Shown piece after piece: positions 1 to 7,851 of a stretch of 25,537 nt of DNA; position 1 is the first letter of the stretch, and every line of letters begins with the position of its first letter. Under the pieces are notes generated by a model, which was not told where the DNA came from, searched no databases, and was given only the letters and a program-made list of their open reading frames with translations. Both the position numbers and the translations under genes were made by a program. Source of the stretch: SLJN01 sp964505385. Lineage in GTDB: Bacteria; Bacteroidota; Rhodothermia; Balneolales; Natronogracilivirgulaceae. The DNA lies in assembly GCA_964505385.1 (NCBI GenBank), contig CAZDIA010000037.1, forward strand, positions 1-25,537, read 5' to 3'.

Positions 1-384
1 GAGATAATCCAGAAACATATTGAACATCTGTTAGCCAGTTTTTCTGAGATATACGAACTTCAAACTGATCTTGAGCTTGGAAAAGGGGCCCCACCGGTTC
101 GGAATGATGACACCCTTGCCGGTCTTGCTAAACAGGTAGTGAGCAATGAGGAGGAATTCACGCTCGCTGATTGTAATCCAAGTATGGGAGGAGAAGACTT
201 CGCGCACTATTCTCTGCACAAACCTACTCTTTTTATGAGATTGGGAACCAGTTCAGGACCGGAAACATCACATGCCGTTCACACCCCTTTTTTCGACATT
301 GATGAAAAAGTGCTGGAACCTGCCGTAGGTTTGATAGGTAATATTTTGATGGACAGGTTACAAGTTAAACAGACCATCTCGTGA
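1..384 (+). CDS. M20-family amidohydrolase / metallopeptidase, C-terminal part (5' truncated by window)
   Basis: Frame 1 is open from the first base to the TGA at 382-384, giving about 127 residues of the C-terminus; the start lies outside the window. The GGEDFA motif (about residue 58 of the visible part) followed by a P-x-L-F-x-R-LG strand and S-H-A-V-H-T-x-x-FDIDE is the typical end of M20D amidohydrolases (hippurate, N-acyl-amino-acid or IAA-amino-acid hydrolases). In that family the Glu of the GGED/GSED motif and the His before FD/FDID belong to the dimetal catalytic domain. The substrate cannot be read from this fragment. An N-acetyl-diaminopimelate deacetylase role is tempting beside lysC and dapB, but nothing in the visible residues proves it. 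An internal ATG at 139 is not the start, because homology extends upstream of it. Confidence 0.85.
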   Translation, partial: EIIQKHIEHLLASFSEIYELQTDLELGKGAPPVRNDDTLAGLAKQVVSNEEEFTLADCNPSMGGEDFAHYSLHKPTLFMRLGTSSGPETSHAVHTPFFDIDEKVLEPAVGLIGNILMDRLQVKQTIS

Positions 385-412
385 ACCCGGATGAGCCCGA
401 AATAAATTAGTT

Positions 413-446
413 GGTCGTCCCCGCACACATAGTGTCGGGGATGACC
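413..446. repeat. Inverted repeat / possible terminator after the amidohydrolase gene
   Basis: GGTCGTCCCCG (413-423) and GGTGTCGGGGATGACC-like sequence ending at 446 form a stem of about 14 pairs with one mismatch and a 1-nt offset around a short loop. It starts 28 nt after the stop codon. No clean T-run follows (GATATTTAAATT), so it may be a weak or bidirectional terminator, or a member of a dispersed palindromic family. The rest of 385-634 is AT-rich with no gene or riboswitch that I recognise. Confidence 0.5.
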
Positions 447-634
447 GATATTTAAATTATTTGGGTATTTTGAAAAACTATTTTTAAAAGATAGACTTTT
501 CGGAATGCCCTCAAGTTAAAAGATGTGTGAAATCATAATGGAAAGATAAAGATATCGACAAGGCACCCGGTTATCGATGGAAAATGGCAGAACTGAACTA
601 TTAAGCTAAAAAACTCAATAAAATTATTTTCACA

Positions 635-1987
635 ATGCGTGTATTAAAATTCGGCGGCACTTCTATGGCGGATGCCTCCTCCTGGAAGCAGGTAGCCACA
701 ATTGCTCAAAAAAATCAACCTTGCCTGCTTGTAGTATCAGCTACATCCGGCACAACGGATATGTTAATTGAATCAGCCTACCTGGCAGAAAAAGGAGAAA
801 TAAATAAAGCGCTGGAATATGCTGACCAAATAAAGGCGAAACATGAGGAGATAATCACCGGATTTGTATCGGAAGAAAGTATTGATCTTGCCGTAATGCA
901 GCCGGGCTTTGATCACATCAATTACCTGTATGAACAGTTGAAGCAGTTTCTGAATGGCATTTACACCCTTGAAGAGCTGACCAGCAAAACCATGGATAGT
1001 GTCTCCTGCATTGGTGAGCAATTATCTTCGAGGCTGCTTGCCGATTGCTGCCGGGCCGCTTCAATACCGGCAGAACATGTTGATGCCAGGGAAGTGATCA
1101 AAACCGATGCGACCCACGCTGAAGCTTACCCTCTGCGGGATGTAATAACCAAACAGGCCGGGGAATTTAAAAAGAAAATCGGCACAGGTAAGATCCTGAT
1201 CATGGGTGGATTTTACGGCAGCTCACCGGATGGCAAAACGACCACATTAGGCCGTGGCGGATCTGATTATTCGGCAAGTTTAATGGCTGAAGCGCTCGAT
1301 GCTGATGCGGTTGATATCTGGACGGATGTAAGCGGTATGTATACCTGTGATCCCCGTGTGGTTCCGGATGCAAAATACATACCGGAAATCAGCTTTCACG
1401 AAGCTGCGGAGCTGGCCTATTTTGGCGCAAGGGTGCTTCATCCCGCTACCATCCAGCCGGCTATTGATAAAGATATTCCTGTATACATTAAAAACACTTT
1501 CGAGCCGGATCATCCCGGAACGGCAATTACTTCTGTAGTTAAACCTGAGCAAAACGTGAAAGCTATTGCATTTAAGCGGGATATTACGCTTATAACCATC
1601 ACATCATCCCGGATGTTGATGGCCTATGGTTTTCTGGCAAAGGTATTTGCGGTGTTTGAAAACTTTCAGTTGCCGGTGGATTTGGTAACTACATCCGAAG
1701 TTTCGGTTACAATGTCTATTGATCAGGTCGACCGGCTTGACGAACTGATTAATGCGTTGGAATCCTATGGGCAGGTTTCGGTGGACAGGCAGCAGGCACT
1801 GTTATGCGTAGTAGGCAGCAACTTTTTGCAATCCCGGGGAATAGCTTACCGGGTGTTCGGGTCGCTGGCGGATATACCTGTGCGTATGATATCACAGGGA
1901 AGTTCGGATATGAATTTATCTCTGGTAATTGGTAATGAATTTGTGGAACAGGGAGCCCGGGCTCTTCACGATGAGTTTTTCGGGTGA
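635..1987 (+). CDS. lysC: Aspartate kinase, monofunctional, with tandem ACT domains
   Basis: This 450-aa enzyme phosphorylates L-aspartate to aspartyl-4-phosphate, the first step towards lysine, threonine and methionine. The N-terminal amino-acid-kinase domain (about 1-300) begins with KFGGTSMAD (5-13). It carries TTLGRGGSD (203-211), WTDVSGMYTCDPR (229-241) and FGARVLHP (263-270), all canonical for aspartokinases. Residues from about 307 form the ACT regulatory pair expected for feedback control by an end-product amino acid. The length and the alpha-helical insert after the first motif resemble the ThrA/MetL/LysC-III type rather than the 400-aa LysC alpha/beta type, and no homoserine dehydrogenase domain follows. 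No clear Shine-Dalgarno precedes the ATG; the start is set by the KFGGTS motif at residue 5. dapB follows 77 nt downstream on the same strand, so co-transcription is likely. Confidence 0.95.
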   Translation: MRVLKFGGTSMADASSWKQVATIAQKNQPCLLVVSATSGTTDMLIESAYLAEKGEINKALEYADQIKAKHEEIITGFVSEESIDLAVMQPGFDHINYLYEQLKQFLNGIYTLEELTSKTMDSVSCIGEQLSSRLLADCCRAASIPAEHVDAREVIKTDATHAEAYPLRDVITKQAGEFKKKIGTGKILIMGGFYGSSPDGKTTTLGRGGSDYSASLMAEALDADAVDIWTDVSGMYTCDPRVVPDAKYIPEISFHEAAELAYFGARVLHPATIQPAIDKDIPVYIKNTFEPDHPGTAITSVVKPEQNVKAIAFKRDITLITITSSRMLMAYGFLAKVFAVFENFQLPVDLVTTSEVSVTMSIDQVDRLDELINALESYGQVSVDRQQALLCVVGSNFLQSRGIAYRVFGSLADIPVRMISQGSSDMNLSLVIGNEFVEQGARALHDEFFG

Positions 1988-2064
1988 TGATCCCGAATAC
2001 CCCCGCACGCTGTAACGGGACAGAAGATTACAAAACAACACTCACATTTCATAAGTAAAATCAT

Positions 2065-2823
2065 ATGATACAACTCACCCTGCTCGGATATGGCAGAATG
2101 GGAAGGCGGATTCACGAGCTTGCAAAAGATTACAATGCGGAAGTTTCTTGCATTGTAGATCCGAACTCAGCCGGATCGGATCCCGATATCCAACCCGACA
2201 AGGTTGCTATGTGTGATGTCGCTATAGACTTCAGCCATCCGGATGCCACTCCGGGCAACCTGCAGAATCTGCTGAATCTGAATATTCCGGTTGTGATCGG
2301 TACAACAGGGTGGTTTGAAGATTTGGACAAAGTGAAAGCTCAGGTGCAGCAGTCCAAAGGCAAAGTCCTTTACGGCTCCAATTTTTCATTGGGAGTACAG
2401 CTTTTCAATAAACTGGCGGGCCGGGCTGCTGAGTTGTTCGGATCTTCGGGGTTATTTGATGCCGGAATACATGAAGTGCATCACACCGGCAAAGCCGATG
2501 CCCCGAGCGGTACCGCCCAAACGCTTGCTGAAAACTGGATTGCAAGTTCAAAATCAAGTCAGAAAGTGCACTACGGCGTACCGGAAAAAGGGCGGCCAGC
2601 TCCTGAGAATTTTTATGTTACCTCCCAGCGAATCGGAAGCGTGTACGGTGAACACCATTTGAAAATCACTTCAGAATTCGATGATGTCGAAATTTCACAC
2701 AAGGCGCGATCCAGAGATGGTTTTGTCGCCGGTGCTCTCCGCGCAGCAAACTGGCTGCATGGCAAAGAGCCGGGATTTTATGTGATTGAGGATGTGATTG
2801 AAGAAATGGCAGAGAAAATTTAA
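2065..2823 (+). CDS. dapB: 4-hydroxy-tetrahydrodipicolinate reductase
   Basis: This 252-aa cytosolic NAD(P)H enzyme of the diaminopimelate/lysine pathway reduces the DapA product to tetrahydrodipicolinate. The Rossmann motif GYGRMGRRI is at 8-16. GTTGW (79-83) and the signature HEVHHTGKADAPSGT (136-150) follow; the latter holds the catalytic His pair and the substrate-binding Lys/SGT residues. GRDGFVAGAL-like sequence near the C-terminus is typical of the family. The length matches the shorter DapB forms (about 240-270 aa). The gene lies 77 nt after lysC, consistent with a lysine/peptidoglycan-precursor unit; dapA and asd are not in this window. The ATG has no evident Shine-Dalgarno. A nested palindrome begins three bases after the stop and may end the transcript. 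Confidence 0.96.
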   Translation: MIQLTLLGYGRMGRRIHELAKDYNAEVSCIVDPNSAGSDPDIQPDKVAMCDVAIDFSHPDATPGNLQNLLNLNIPVVIGTTGWFEDLDKVKAQVQQSKGKVLYGSNFSLGVQLFNKLAGRAAELFGSSGLFDAGIHEVHHTGKADAPSGTAQTLAENWIASSKSSQKVHYGVPEKGRPAPENFYVTSQRIGSVYGEHHLKITSEFDDVEISHKARSRDGFVAGALRAANWLHGKEPGFYVIEDVIEEMAEKI

Positions 2824-2825
2824 TC

Positions 2826-2950
2826 AGTGCCTCTAAGAAAACGCCAATATCTTCGTTCCGCTCGCCCCAAAAATGCTCATCCCGAAAGCGTTCGGGACTG
2901 CGCTTTTTGGGTCTTCGCGCGCCTTGATCTTGGCGTTTTCCTAGGGCACT
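2826..2950. repeat. Nested palindromic element (REP/MITE-like) after dapB
   Basis: Outer arms at 2826-2847 and 2930-2950 are inverted copies (AGTGCC-CTA-AGAAAACGCCAA type; about 20 of 21 positions match, with one 1-nt gap, counted by eye). Inside lies a second hairpin: CCCAAAAA (2866-2873) with TTTTTGGG (2904-2911), and a perfect TCCCGAA-AGCG-TTCGGGA stem-loop (2880-2897). The element is more GC-rich than its surroundings and ends in AGTGCC...GGCACT. Structure and placement suit a dispersed palindromic repeat or a miniature transposable element; a terminator function for dapB is also possible. A minus-strand reading frame through it is only a by-product of the repeat. Confidence 0.75.
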
Positions 2951-3015
2951 TAGAGTTTTCTTACAAACAACTAATTGGATAACACTGACATTCTGCATCA
3001 GCAATTAGATTAAAA

Positions 3016-3534
3016 ATGTACCACAACACCATTATGACAGATTCTGATTCCAGTTACACCATACCGGCTCAAACGCGAATCGGCCATGTTCATCTGAAAG
3101 TGGCTGACCTTGAGCGTTCACTTGCTTTTTACAGAGACTTGCTTGGTTTTGAGTTGACAACGATGTACGGTGATCAGGCTGCGTTCATTTCAGCTGGCGG
3201 GTATCATCATCACATCGGGTTGAATACCTGGCACAGCAAAGGAGCTGATCCTGCACCTGTTAATTCGACCGGATTGTTTCATGTTGCCATTCTGTACCCG
3301 ACGCGACGCGATTTGGCAGAGATTCTCTACCGGTTGATCAAAGCAAAGTATCCGATCGCCGGCGCCAGTGACCATGCAGTTTCAGAAGCAGTTTATTTGA
3401 GTGATCCGGATAACAATGGCATAGAGCTTTACCGCGACCGACCGGAGAGTGAGTGGAGCTATCGTGATGACGGTACTATCGAAATGGTTACCCGTCCGCT
3501 TGATCTGCAGGAATTGCTAACAGAGTTGAATTGA
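3016..3534 (+). CDS. VOC-superfamily protein (glyoxalase / extradiol dioxygenase-like)
   Basis: This 172-aa vicinal-oxygen-chelate protein resembles CatE-type catechol-2,3-dioxygenase and glyoxalase-fold proteins. Residues 23-45 (GHVHLKVADLERSLAFYRD) open the first beta-alpha-beta-beta-beta module. The G-Y-H-H-H-I-G-L-N-T-W stretch (62-72), FHVAI (88-92) and the Asp-Pro-Asp-x-Asn-Gly-Ile-Glu-Leu-Tyr segment (130-139) follow. Likely metal ligands are His24, a His in 64-66 or His89, and Glu137. The metal and substrate cannot be assigned from sequence. The start could equally be Met7 (3034), since residues before about 18 are not part of the fold and neither ATG has a clear ribosome-binding site. 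It stands alone on the plus strand and converges on hslO. Confidence 0.85.
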   Translation: MYHNTIMTDSDSSYTIPAQTRIGHVHLKVADLERSLAFYRDLLGFELTTMYGDQAAFISAGGYHHHIGLNTWHSKGADPAPVNSTGLFHVAILYPTRRDLAEILYRLIKAKYPIAGASDHAVSEAVYLSDPDNNGIELYRDRPESEWSYRDDGTIEMVTRPLDLQELLTELN

Positions 3535-3603
3535 ATTGTCAACCAACTTGATTAGGGCTTATATACTTTAAAAATTAGCTTCCTGTAAAAGCCATTGTAG
3601 TCC

Positions 3604-4506
3604 TCAATTTAACCTCACTTTCGCTTCGTTGACGAGCTCCCGTATTTCATCTTTGCTGACCTGGTAGCGTTCGCCGCAGAAATGGCACACCAGTTCCTGA
3701 CCTTCATGTTTCATTTCTTCAAGGTCTTCGAGGTTCACCATACTTAATGCATTTTTGAACCGGTCGCGATTACATCTGCAGAAAAAATGCACCGGATAAC
3801 GATCCAGCTCTTTGATTTGCCTCGGAGCCATCACGCTGTGCATGATCTCATCAATATACTCCCCTTGTTGCAAGCGAACAGGCAAAGGCATCATCTTGCT
3901 GATATTCTCTTCAAGTTTAGCTTTGATGTCATCTTTTGCTTCCGGCATAGCCTGTACAATCAACCCGCCGGCTTCTGTGATTTCTCCGTTTTCATCAATT
4001 CCCACATCAATCGATATAGCCGATGGCACCTGCTCGGATTGAAACAAATAATGAGCGATGTCTGTATTGATATCGCCTTTCTGCAGCTCTACGGTGCCGG
4101 TAATCGGCCGGGCTTCGTTATACAGGATTTTCGAAAAACTTAATACCCCAAGGCCAAGCGCTTCTCCTATATCCTCGGTTTCCTCGTAGTTCAGCTCCAG
4201 TTGCGGATTTTGCGAATAGCCTCTTATTTCCCCGTTACTGGTTGCTTCTACTGCCAGCTGACCAATAGGACCGTTTCCTTCCAGCTGCATGTTGATACGC
4301 TCTTCTCCTTTGAGATTAGATGCCAACAGCATGCCGCCGGTCAGCGTACGCCCGAGCAGTACACTGTTCAGCAGAGAAAGATTATGCCGTCGCCGGGCTT
4401 CTTTAATAACATCAGTGGATTTTACCACAGCGATACGAAAATCGCCTTCGACAGTAATCCCTTTAATGATGCGATCTTTTCTGAGAAAATCTTCTTTGCT
4501 GCCCAT
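3604..4506 (-). CDS. hslO: Redox-regulated molecular chaperone Hsp33
   Basis: This 300-aa cytosolic holdase chaperone is activated by oxidative unfolding. The N-terminal core runs from about 8 to 230 and includes the conserved GRTLTGGMLLA helix at 52-62. The C-terminal zinc switch is intact: Cys243-x-Cys245 and Cys274-x-x-Cys277, with 28 residues between pairs, as in the family. The Zn-bound reduced form is inactive; disulfide formation releases the linker and exposes the client-binding surface. Length matches family members (about 290-300 aa). The ATG at 4504-4506 lacks an obvious Shine-Dalgarno. It reads away from its upstream minus-strand neighbour, whose terminator lies between them, so it probably has its own promoter in 4507-4730. 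Confidence 0.96.
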   Translation of the reverse strand: MGSKEDFLRKDRIIKGITVEGDFRIAVVKSTDVIKEARRRHNLSLLNSVLLGRTLTGGMLLASNLKGEERINMQLEGNGPIGQLAVEATSNGEIRGYSQNPQLELNYEETEDIGEALGLGVLSFSKILYNEARPITGTVELQKGDINTDIAHYLFQSEQVPSAISIDVGIDENGEITEAGGLIVQAMPEAKDDIKAKLEENISKMMPLPVRLQQGEYIDEIMHSVMAPRQIKELDRYPVHFFCRCNRDRFKNALSMVNLEDLEEMKHEGQELVCHFCGERYQVSKDEIRELVNEAKVRLN

Positions 4507-4819
4507 AAAATTTCGTTTTTTCAGATATACTACAGGTATAGATCAACTGATGGAGATCGTGATGGGTTACTACTCACATTCACATACTTTTTGTCAAAAA
4601 TGTGTGTGTGATGTTAGTGCATAGCCTTCTGCAATAGTTTTAAAGAATTACAGTGCCTGTAAAAATGTTTCGGGTAGCATTACGCCATCTGGAGGGGAAT
4701 TATTTCATGGGGAGCGCAAATCAATAAAATAAAAAAGGCGGCCCGTGCTACCGAACCGCCTTTGGTCTACTTAAGGGAAAAGTTTACGGGTTAGGCGTAG
4801 TCACTCATCTCCCTTACAG
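4507..4819. other. Intergenic region upstream of hslO
   Basis: About 310 nt between the hslO start and the end of the amino-acid dehydrogenase gene, both minus strand. It contains the dehydrogenase terminator at 4734-4763 and must contain the hslO promoter. No gene, RNA or further repeat is seen. Confidence 0.6.
4727..4763 (-). terminator. Rho-independent terminator of the leucine-dehydrogenase-type gene
   Basis: Read on the minus strand, AAAGGCGG (4763-4756) pairs perfectly with CCGCCTTT (4741-4734) around a 14-nt loop, followed directly by a T-rich tract (TTTTATTTTATTG). The position, 57 nt downstream of the dehydrogenase stop codon, and the orientation assign it to that gene and insulate hslO. 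Confidence 0.85.
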
Positions 4820-5941
4820 TTATGGACTGCTTGATGCATAAATCGATTTAATTTTTGATATCGCCTTAATACGATCTTCGGCAAGCCTGTTAGAGGCTTC
4901 AAAAGTGGGTACGTCATGGGTTGAGGCATAATCCAGGACTTCTTCCATTCGGTTATAGATTTCGGATGCTTTTTTCAAAGCGGCATCTTTGTTGTATCCG
5001 CCGGGTTCGAGCTCATGTGCTACGTTGATAAGACCGCCGGCATTAATCACATAATCCGGAGCATACATGATGCCTCGCTCAATTAGTTGCTTGCCGTGTT
5101 TGTCTTCGTCTTCAAGCTGGTTATTAGCTCCGCCGGCAATGATATCGCATTTCAACTTTGGGATAGTTTCGTCATTAATTATTCCACCCAGAGCGCAAGG
5201 ACTTAATATATCTACATCAACATCGAAGATATCATCAGCATCAACCGGCGTAACCCCATATTTTTCTACGACGTTATTGACACGGTCCTCAAAAATATCC
5301 GAAACATAGATCTGAGCGCCGGCCTCTGAAAGGTGCTTTAACAAAAAATCACTCACGCTTCCGGCTCCCTGAACGGCAACTTTTTTCCCGCCAAGATCGT
5401 CGCTACCGTAAAATTCTTTAGCACAAGCTTTCATCCCCATATAAGTACCGTAAGCAGTGACCGGTGAGGGGTCGCCGCTGCCGCCCAGCCTTTCAGGAAT
5501 TCCAACCACATTATTGGTTTCCATGCGAATTTTTTCGATTTCGCTCAGCCCGATACTAACATCCTCGGCGGTGATATAGCGACCTCCTAAGCCTTCAAGA
5601 TAGCGGCCGTAGGTCCTGAAAAAAGCTTCTGAATATTTTTTCCTCGGGTCACCGATGATGACCGCTTTTCCTCCACCAAGATTCAGACCAGCAACCGAAG
5701 CTTTGTAAGTCATACCTTTTGAAAGCCGCAGTACGTCGTATAATGCTTCCTGATCACTTGAGTATTGCCACATTCTGGTACCGCCAAGTGCAGGGCCAAG
5801 AGTGGTATCATGAATAGCGATTATAGCTTTCAGCTTAGTTTCAGGATCCGAGCAGACTACTATTTGTTCGTGCTCATGGCTGAGCAGCTGATCGAATAGT
5901 GAAAACTTGTTATCAAATTTTACCTCACTTGGAGTTTCCAT
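4820..5941 (-). CDS. Leucine dehydrogenase-type Glu/Leu/Phe/Val dehydrogenase
   Basis: This 373-aa NAD-dependent amino-acid dehydrogenase interconverts branched-chain amino acids and their 2-oxo acids with ammonia. The N-terminal domain has GGTRMW (53-58), MTYK (77-80) and GLNLGGGKAVIIGD (85-98). Lys80 and Lys92 correspond to the two substrate/catalytic lysines of bacterial leucine dehydrogenases. The Rossmann domain carries V-Q-G-A-G-S-V-S (190-197), with Asp215 at the end of the second strand to bind NAD ribose. Its length and the GLNLGGGK signature favour leucine over glutamate dehydrogenase (about 420-450 aa), but preference for Leu, Val or Phe is not decided by sequence. It is monocistronic, with its own terminator downstream and about 360 nt of promoter/repeat region upstream. 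No Shine-Dalgarno is visible before the ATG. Confidence 0.92.
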   Translation of the reverse strand: METPSEVKFDNKFSLFDQLLSHEHEQIVVCSDPETKLKAIIAIHDTTLGPALGGTRMWQYSSDQEALYDVLRLSKGMTYKASVAGLNLGGGKAVIIGDPRKKYSEAFFRTYGRYLEGLGGRYITAEDVSIGLSEIEKIRMETNNVVGIPERLGGSGDPSPVTAYGTYMGMKACAKEFYGSDDLGGKKVAVQGAGSVSDFLLKHLSEAGAQIYVSDIFEDRVNNVVEKYGVTPVDADDIFDVDVDILSPCALGGIINDETIPKLKCDIIAGGANNQLEDEDKHGKQLIERGIMYAPDYVINAGGLINVAHELEPGGYNKDAALKKASEIYNRMEEVLDYASTHDVPTFEASNRLAEDRIKAISKIKSIYASSSP

Positions 5942-6010
5942 AATGTTTTTGCTAAATCTTCTCTTATTCTGCTAGTTGTTACTCGTTTTATATGTTATAA
6001 TATACACAGC

Positions 6011-6030
6011 GTTTTGGAAAAGCGCTTCCA
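6011..6030. promoter_or_regulatory. Possible operator-like inverted repeat upstream of the dehydrogenase gene
   Basis: The stretch 6015-6030 has the core palindrome AAGCGCTT with TGGAA and CCA flanks, reminiscent of LacI-type operators. An overlapping GCGTTTT/AAAAGCGC inverted repeat starts at 6009. It lies 70-90 nt upstream of the dehydrogenase ATG. The arms are imperfect, so this is a weak candidate only. Confidence 0.25.
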
Positions 6031-6103
6031 TAATTTATAAAAAATGTAGGAATTTCAAAATCCCGTTGCACATGTTTTACCACTTATTACTCTCTGACCC
6101 GAC

Positions 6104-6240
6104 GAAAAGAGGTTAAGAGGTTAAGATGTGAAGAAGTAAAGAGGTAAAGAAGTTAACCGACCCCAACCGCTCTTGAAAACCAATCTCTTATTATCTTGAC
6201 TTCTTTATATCTTGACTTCTTAAAATTCTTTAGAGACAGA
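6104..6240. repeat. Purine/pyrimidine-biased inverted repeat with internal direct repeats
   Basis: Left arm 6115-6154 is built of AAGAGGTTAAG / AAGAAGTAAAG-like units. Right arm 6182-6221 contains two copies of ATCTTGACTTCTT (6193-6205 and 6209-6221, 16-bp period). Reverse-complementing the right arm gives about 29 of 40 matches to the left arm by eye, and most differences are transitions that would still pair in RNA as G-U. It sits between two minus-strand genes, downstream of the RNA methyltransferase, and would form a long hairpin with a 27-nt loop. Nothing coding is seen in 5942-6304. Confidence 0.7.
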
Positions 6241-6304
6241 GGCTACAATAAAAAAAATTATCTACCAAAGATAGCAGTAGCGAAATTTTATGCGCCTAAT
6301 GCTT

Positions 6305-7471
6305 TCACTCACTTCCGGCAGCCATTTTTTTCCTGGAGCTGCGGATCGAATACTGAACCAGTTCGGATGGAATGTTACCATTCATTAAAGGTACTGAGAA
6401 TTCCTCCTTGAGTTTTAAATTCTTTTTCATGTCAGGATCAGCGGTAAACAGAGAGACCTTATACCCAGGGGTTTTATACTTAAGCAAACCGGGTAACTCA
6501 TCATACAATTTTTGCAAATAATTTTGATCTGATACCCGCTTACCATAAGGCGGATTGGTGACTATGCTTGCCGGAGGTTCCGGATAATGAAACCGGTTCA
6601 TTGGAGAGTTTTTTATAGAGATATTTTTGGCAAATCGCACTTTCTTGATATTCTGGGATGCGATTGCAACTGCTTTTTTAGAAATGTCGCATCCATAGAT
6701 CCAGTCAACATCGGTGCGTACTTTATTGAAGGCTTCATTATGGATTTTCTTCCATAGAGCTTTGCGGAAGTATGGCCAGTTGAATATGCCGAAGCCATCG
6801 TGTATGAGGCCAGGAGCTTTATTTTTTGCTTTAATTGCCGCTTCGATCAACAATGTGCCCGAACCGCACATCGGATCAACAAATGGTGTTTCCGGATCCC
6901 ATCCGGAAAGATCTATGATCCCGGCAGCCAAAACTTCGTTCAAAGGCGCTTCACCTCCGCTGATGCGATATCCCCTTCGGTTTAGCGATTTACCGGAAGC
7001 ATCCAGACTCACGGTTACCTGACCGCTGGCATCAAGGTGTAAATTCAGCAGCACGTCAGGATCTTTGGGATTCACATCCGGCCGTAGCCCGAAAGTATCC
7101 CTGTATTGATCGACTATAGCATCTTTGAAGCGCTGGGACAAATAAATATTGTGATTCATTTTATCGTGAAATGTCACACAATCGATGGCAAATGTTTTTT
7201 TCAGTGAGATGTATTCATGCCAGTTTACGCTGCGGCCGAAATCATACAGCTCATCTTCATTTGCAATCTTACCCTGCTTTACCGGTAACAGAACCCGAAG
7301 TGCCAACCGGGAATACATCAAAATCCGATAAAGAAGTTCTTCGTCGCCATCGCATTCAACTGCTCTGTTGAGGTTAGTTATATTTTGTGCGCCGATTCCG
7401 GAAAGCTCCTTATTGAGCGGTTCTTCCAGGCCTTTAAAGGTTTTGACAAGTATTCGGTCGTATTCAATCAC
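6305..7471 (-). CDS. THUMP-domain class I SAM-dependent RNA methyltransferase (RlmL/YpsC N-terminal-unit family)
   Basis: This 388-aa protein probably methylates guanine N2 in 23S rRNA; the E. coli relative RlmL contains this unit fused to a second methyltransferase (RlmK). Residues 1-60 form the ferredoxin-like domain, and the THUMP domain runs to about 160. Then comes L-N-R-R-G-Y-R (163-169), the SAM-binding DPMCGSGTLLIEAA (199-212), an acidic strand end GCD (260-262), and the catalytic NPPYGKR (306-312) typical of amino-group methyltransferases. The start is GTG at 7469-7471; the frame is closed by a stop about eight codons upstream with no ATG between. Its 3' end abuts the purine-rich inverted repeat. 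The exact target base is inferred from family only. Confidence 0.9.
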   Translation of the reverse strand: MIEYDRILVKTFKGLEEPLNKELSGIGAQNITNLNRAVECDGDEELLYRILMYSRLALRVLLPVKQGKIANEDELYDFGRSVNWHEYISLKKTFAIDCVTFHDKMNHNIYLSQRFKDAIVDQYRDTFGLRPDVNPKDPDVLLNLHLDASGQVTVSLDASGKSLNRRGYRISGGEAPLNEVLAAGIIDLSGWDPETPFVDPMCGSGTLLIEAAIKAKNKAPGLIHDGFGIFNWPYFRKALWKKIHNEAFNKVRTDVDWIYGCDISKKAVAIASQNIKKVRFAKNISIKNSPMNRFHYPEPPASIVTNPPYGKRVSDQNYLQKLYDELPGLLKYKTPGYKVSLFTADPDMKKNLKLKEEFSVPLMNGNIPSELVQYSIRSSRKKMAAGSE

Positions 7472-7851
7472 GATAAAAGATGTTTGAAAAATTCATGGTT
7501 ACTGATATTGTGTAACCTGCAAAAAAGTAACCTTCAGCAAATAGCTTTAGTATTGAGAGAGTTGAGGCAATTTATAAGGGTAATGGTGCCCCGGGCAGAA
7601 TAAATTTTCAAAACAGAACCGGTGGCTATGTTTTTTTGTTGTTATAATATTAATTGCGGATTCAACTTCGTAATTATAAGATGAGATAAATTTAATGTTG
7701 ATAAATTATATGTGAACAACACTGCCTGCAGGCTTTAAGATATTCCGTTCGCGCGGTGTCTGATACGGCAGAAGCTAATAATCAACATGCTGGTTAACGG
7801 TTTGATCGCCGTAGGCCTCTTCATGAAAACAAAACAGAACATAGGAACAAT
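7472..7851. other. Divergent promoter region between the methyltransferase and recJ
   Basis: 380 nt separate the minus-strand methyltransferase from plus-strand recJ. A TATAAT at 7643-7648 lies in an AT-rich stretch but has no recognisable -35 at the right distance. The small CCTGCAGG palindrome near 7726 is too short to interpret. AGGA at 7843-7846 sits seven bases before the recJ ATG and may act as its ribosome-binding site. No further gene is seen. Confidence 0.5.

Noticed and set aside
523..549. Eight-codon ATG-initiated frame upstream of lysC as an attenuator leader peptide
   Set aside because: It has no run of Lys, Thr or Met codons and no clear alternative hairpins beside it.
2666..3004. 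112-aa minus-strand open frame overlapping the dapB end and the nested palindrome
   Set aside because: It is antisense to dapB and runs through an inverted repeat; no family resemblance.
4201..4624. Plus-strand frames antisense to hslO
   Set aside because: hslO has complete, correctly spaced zinc cysteines on the minus strand.
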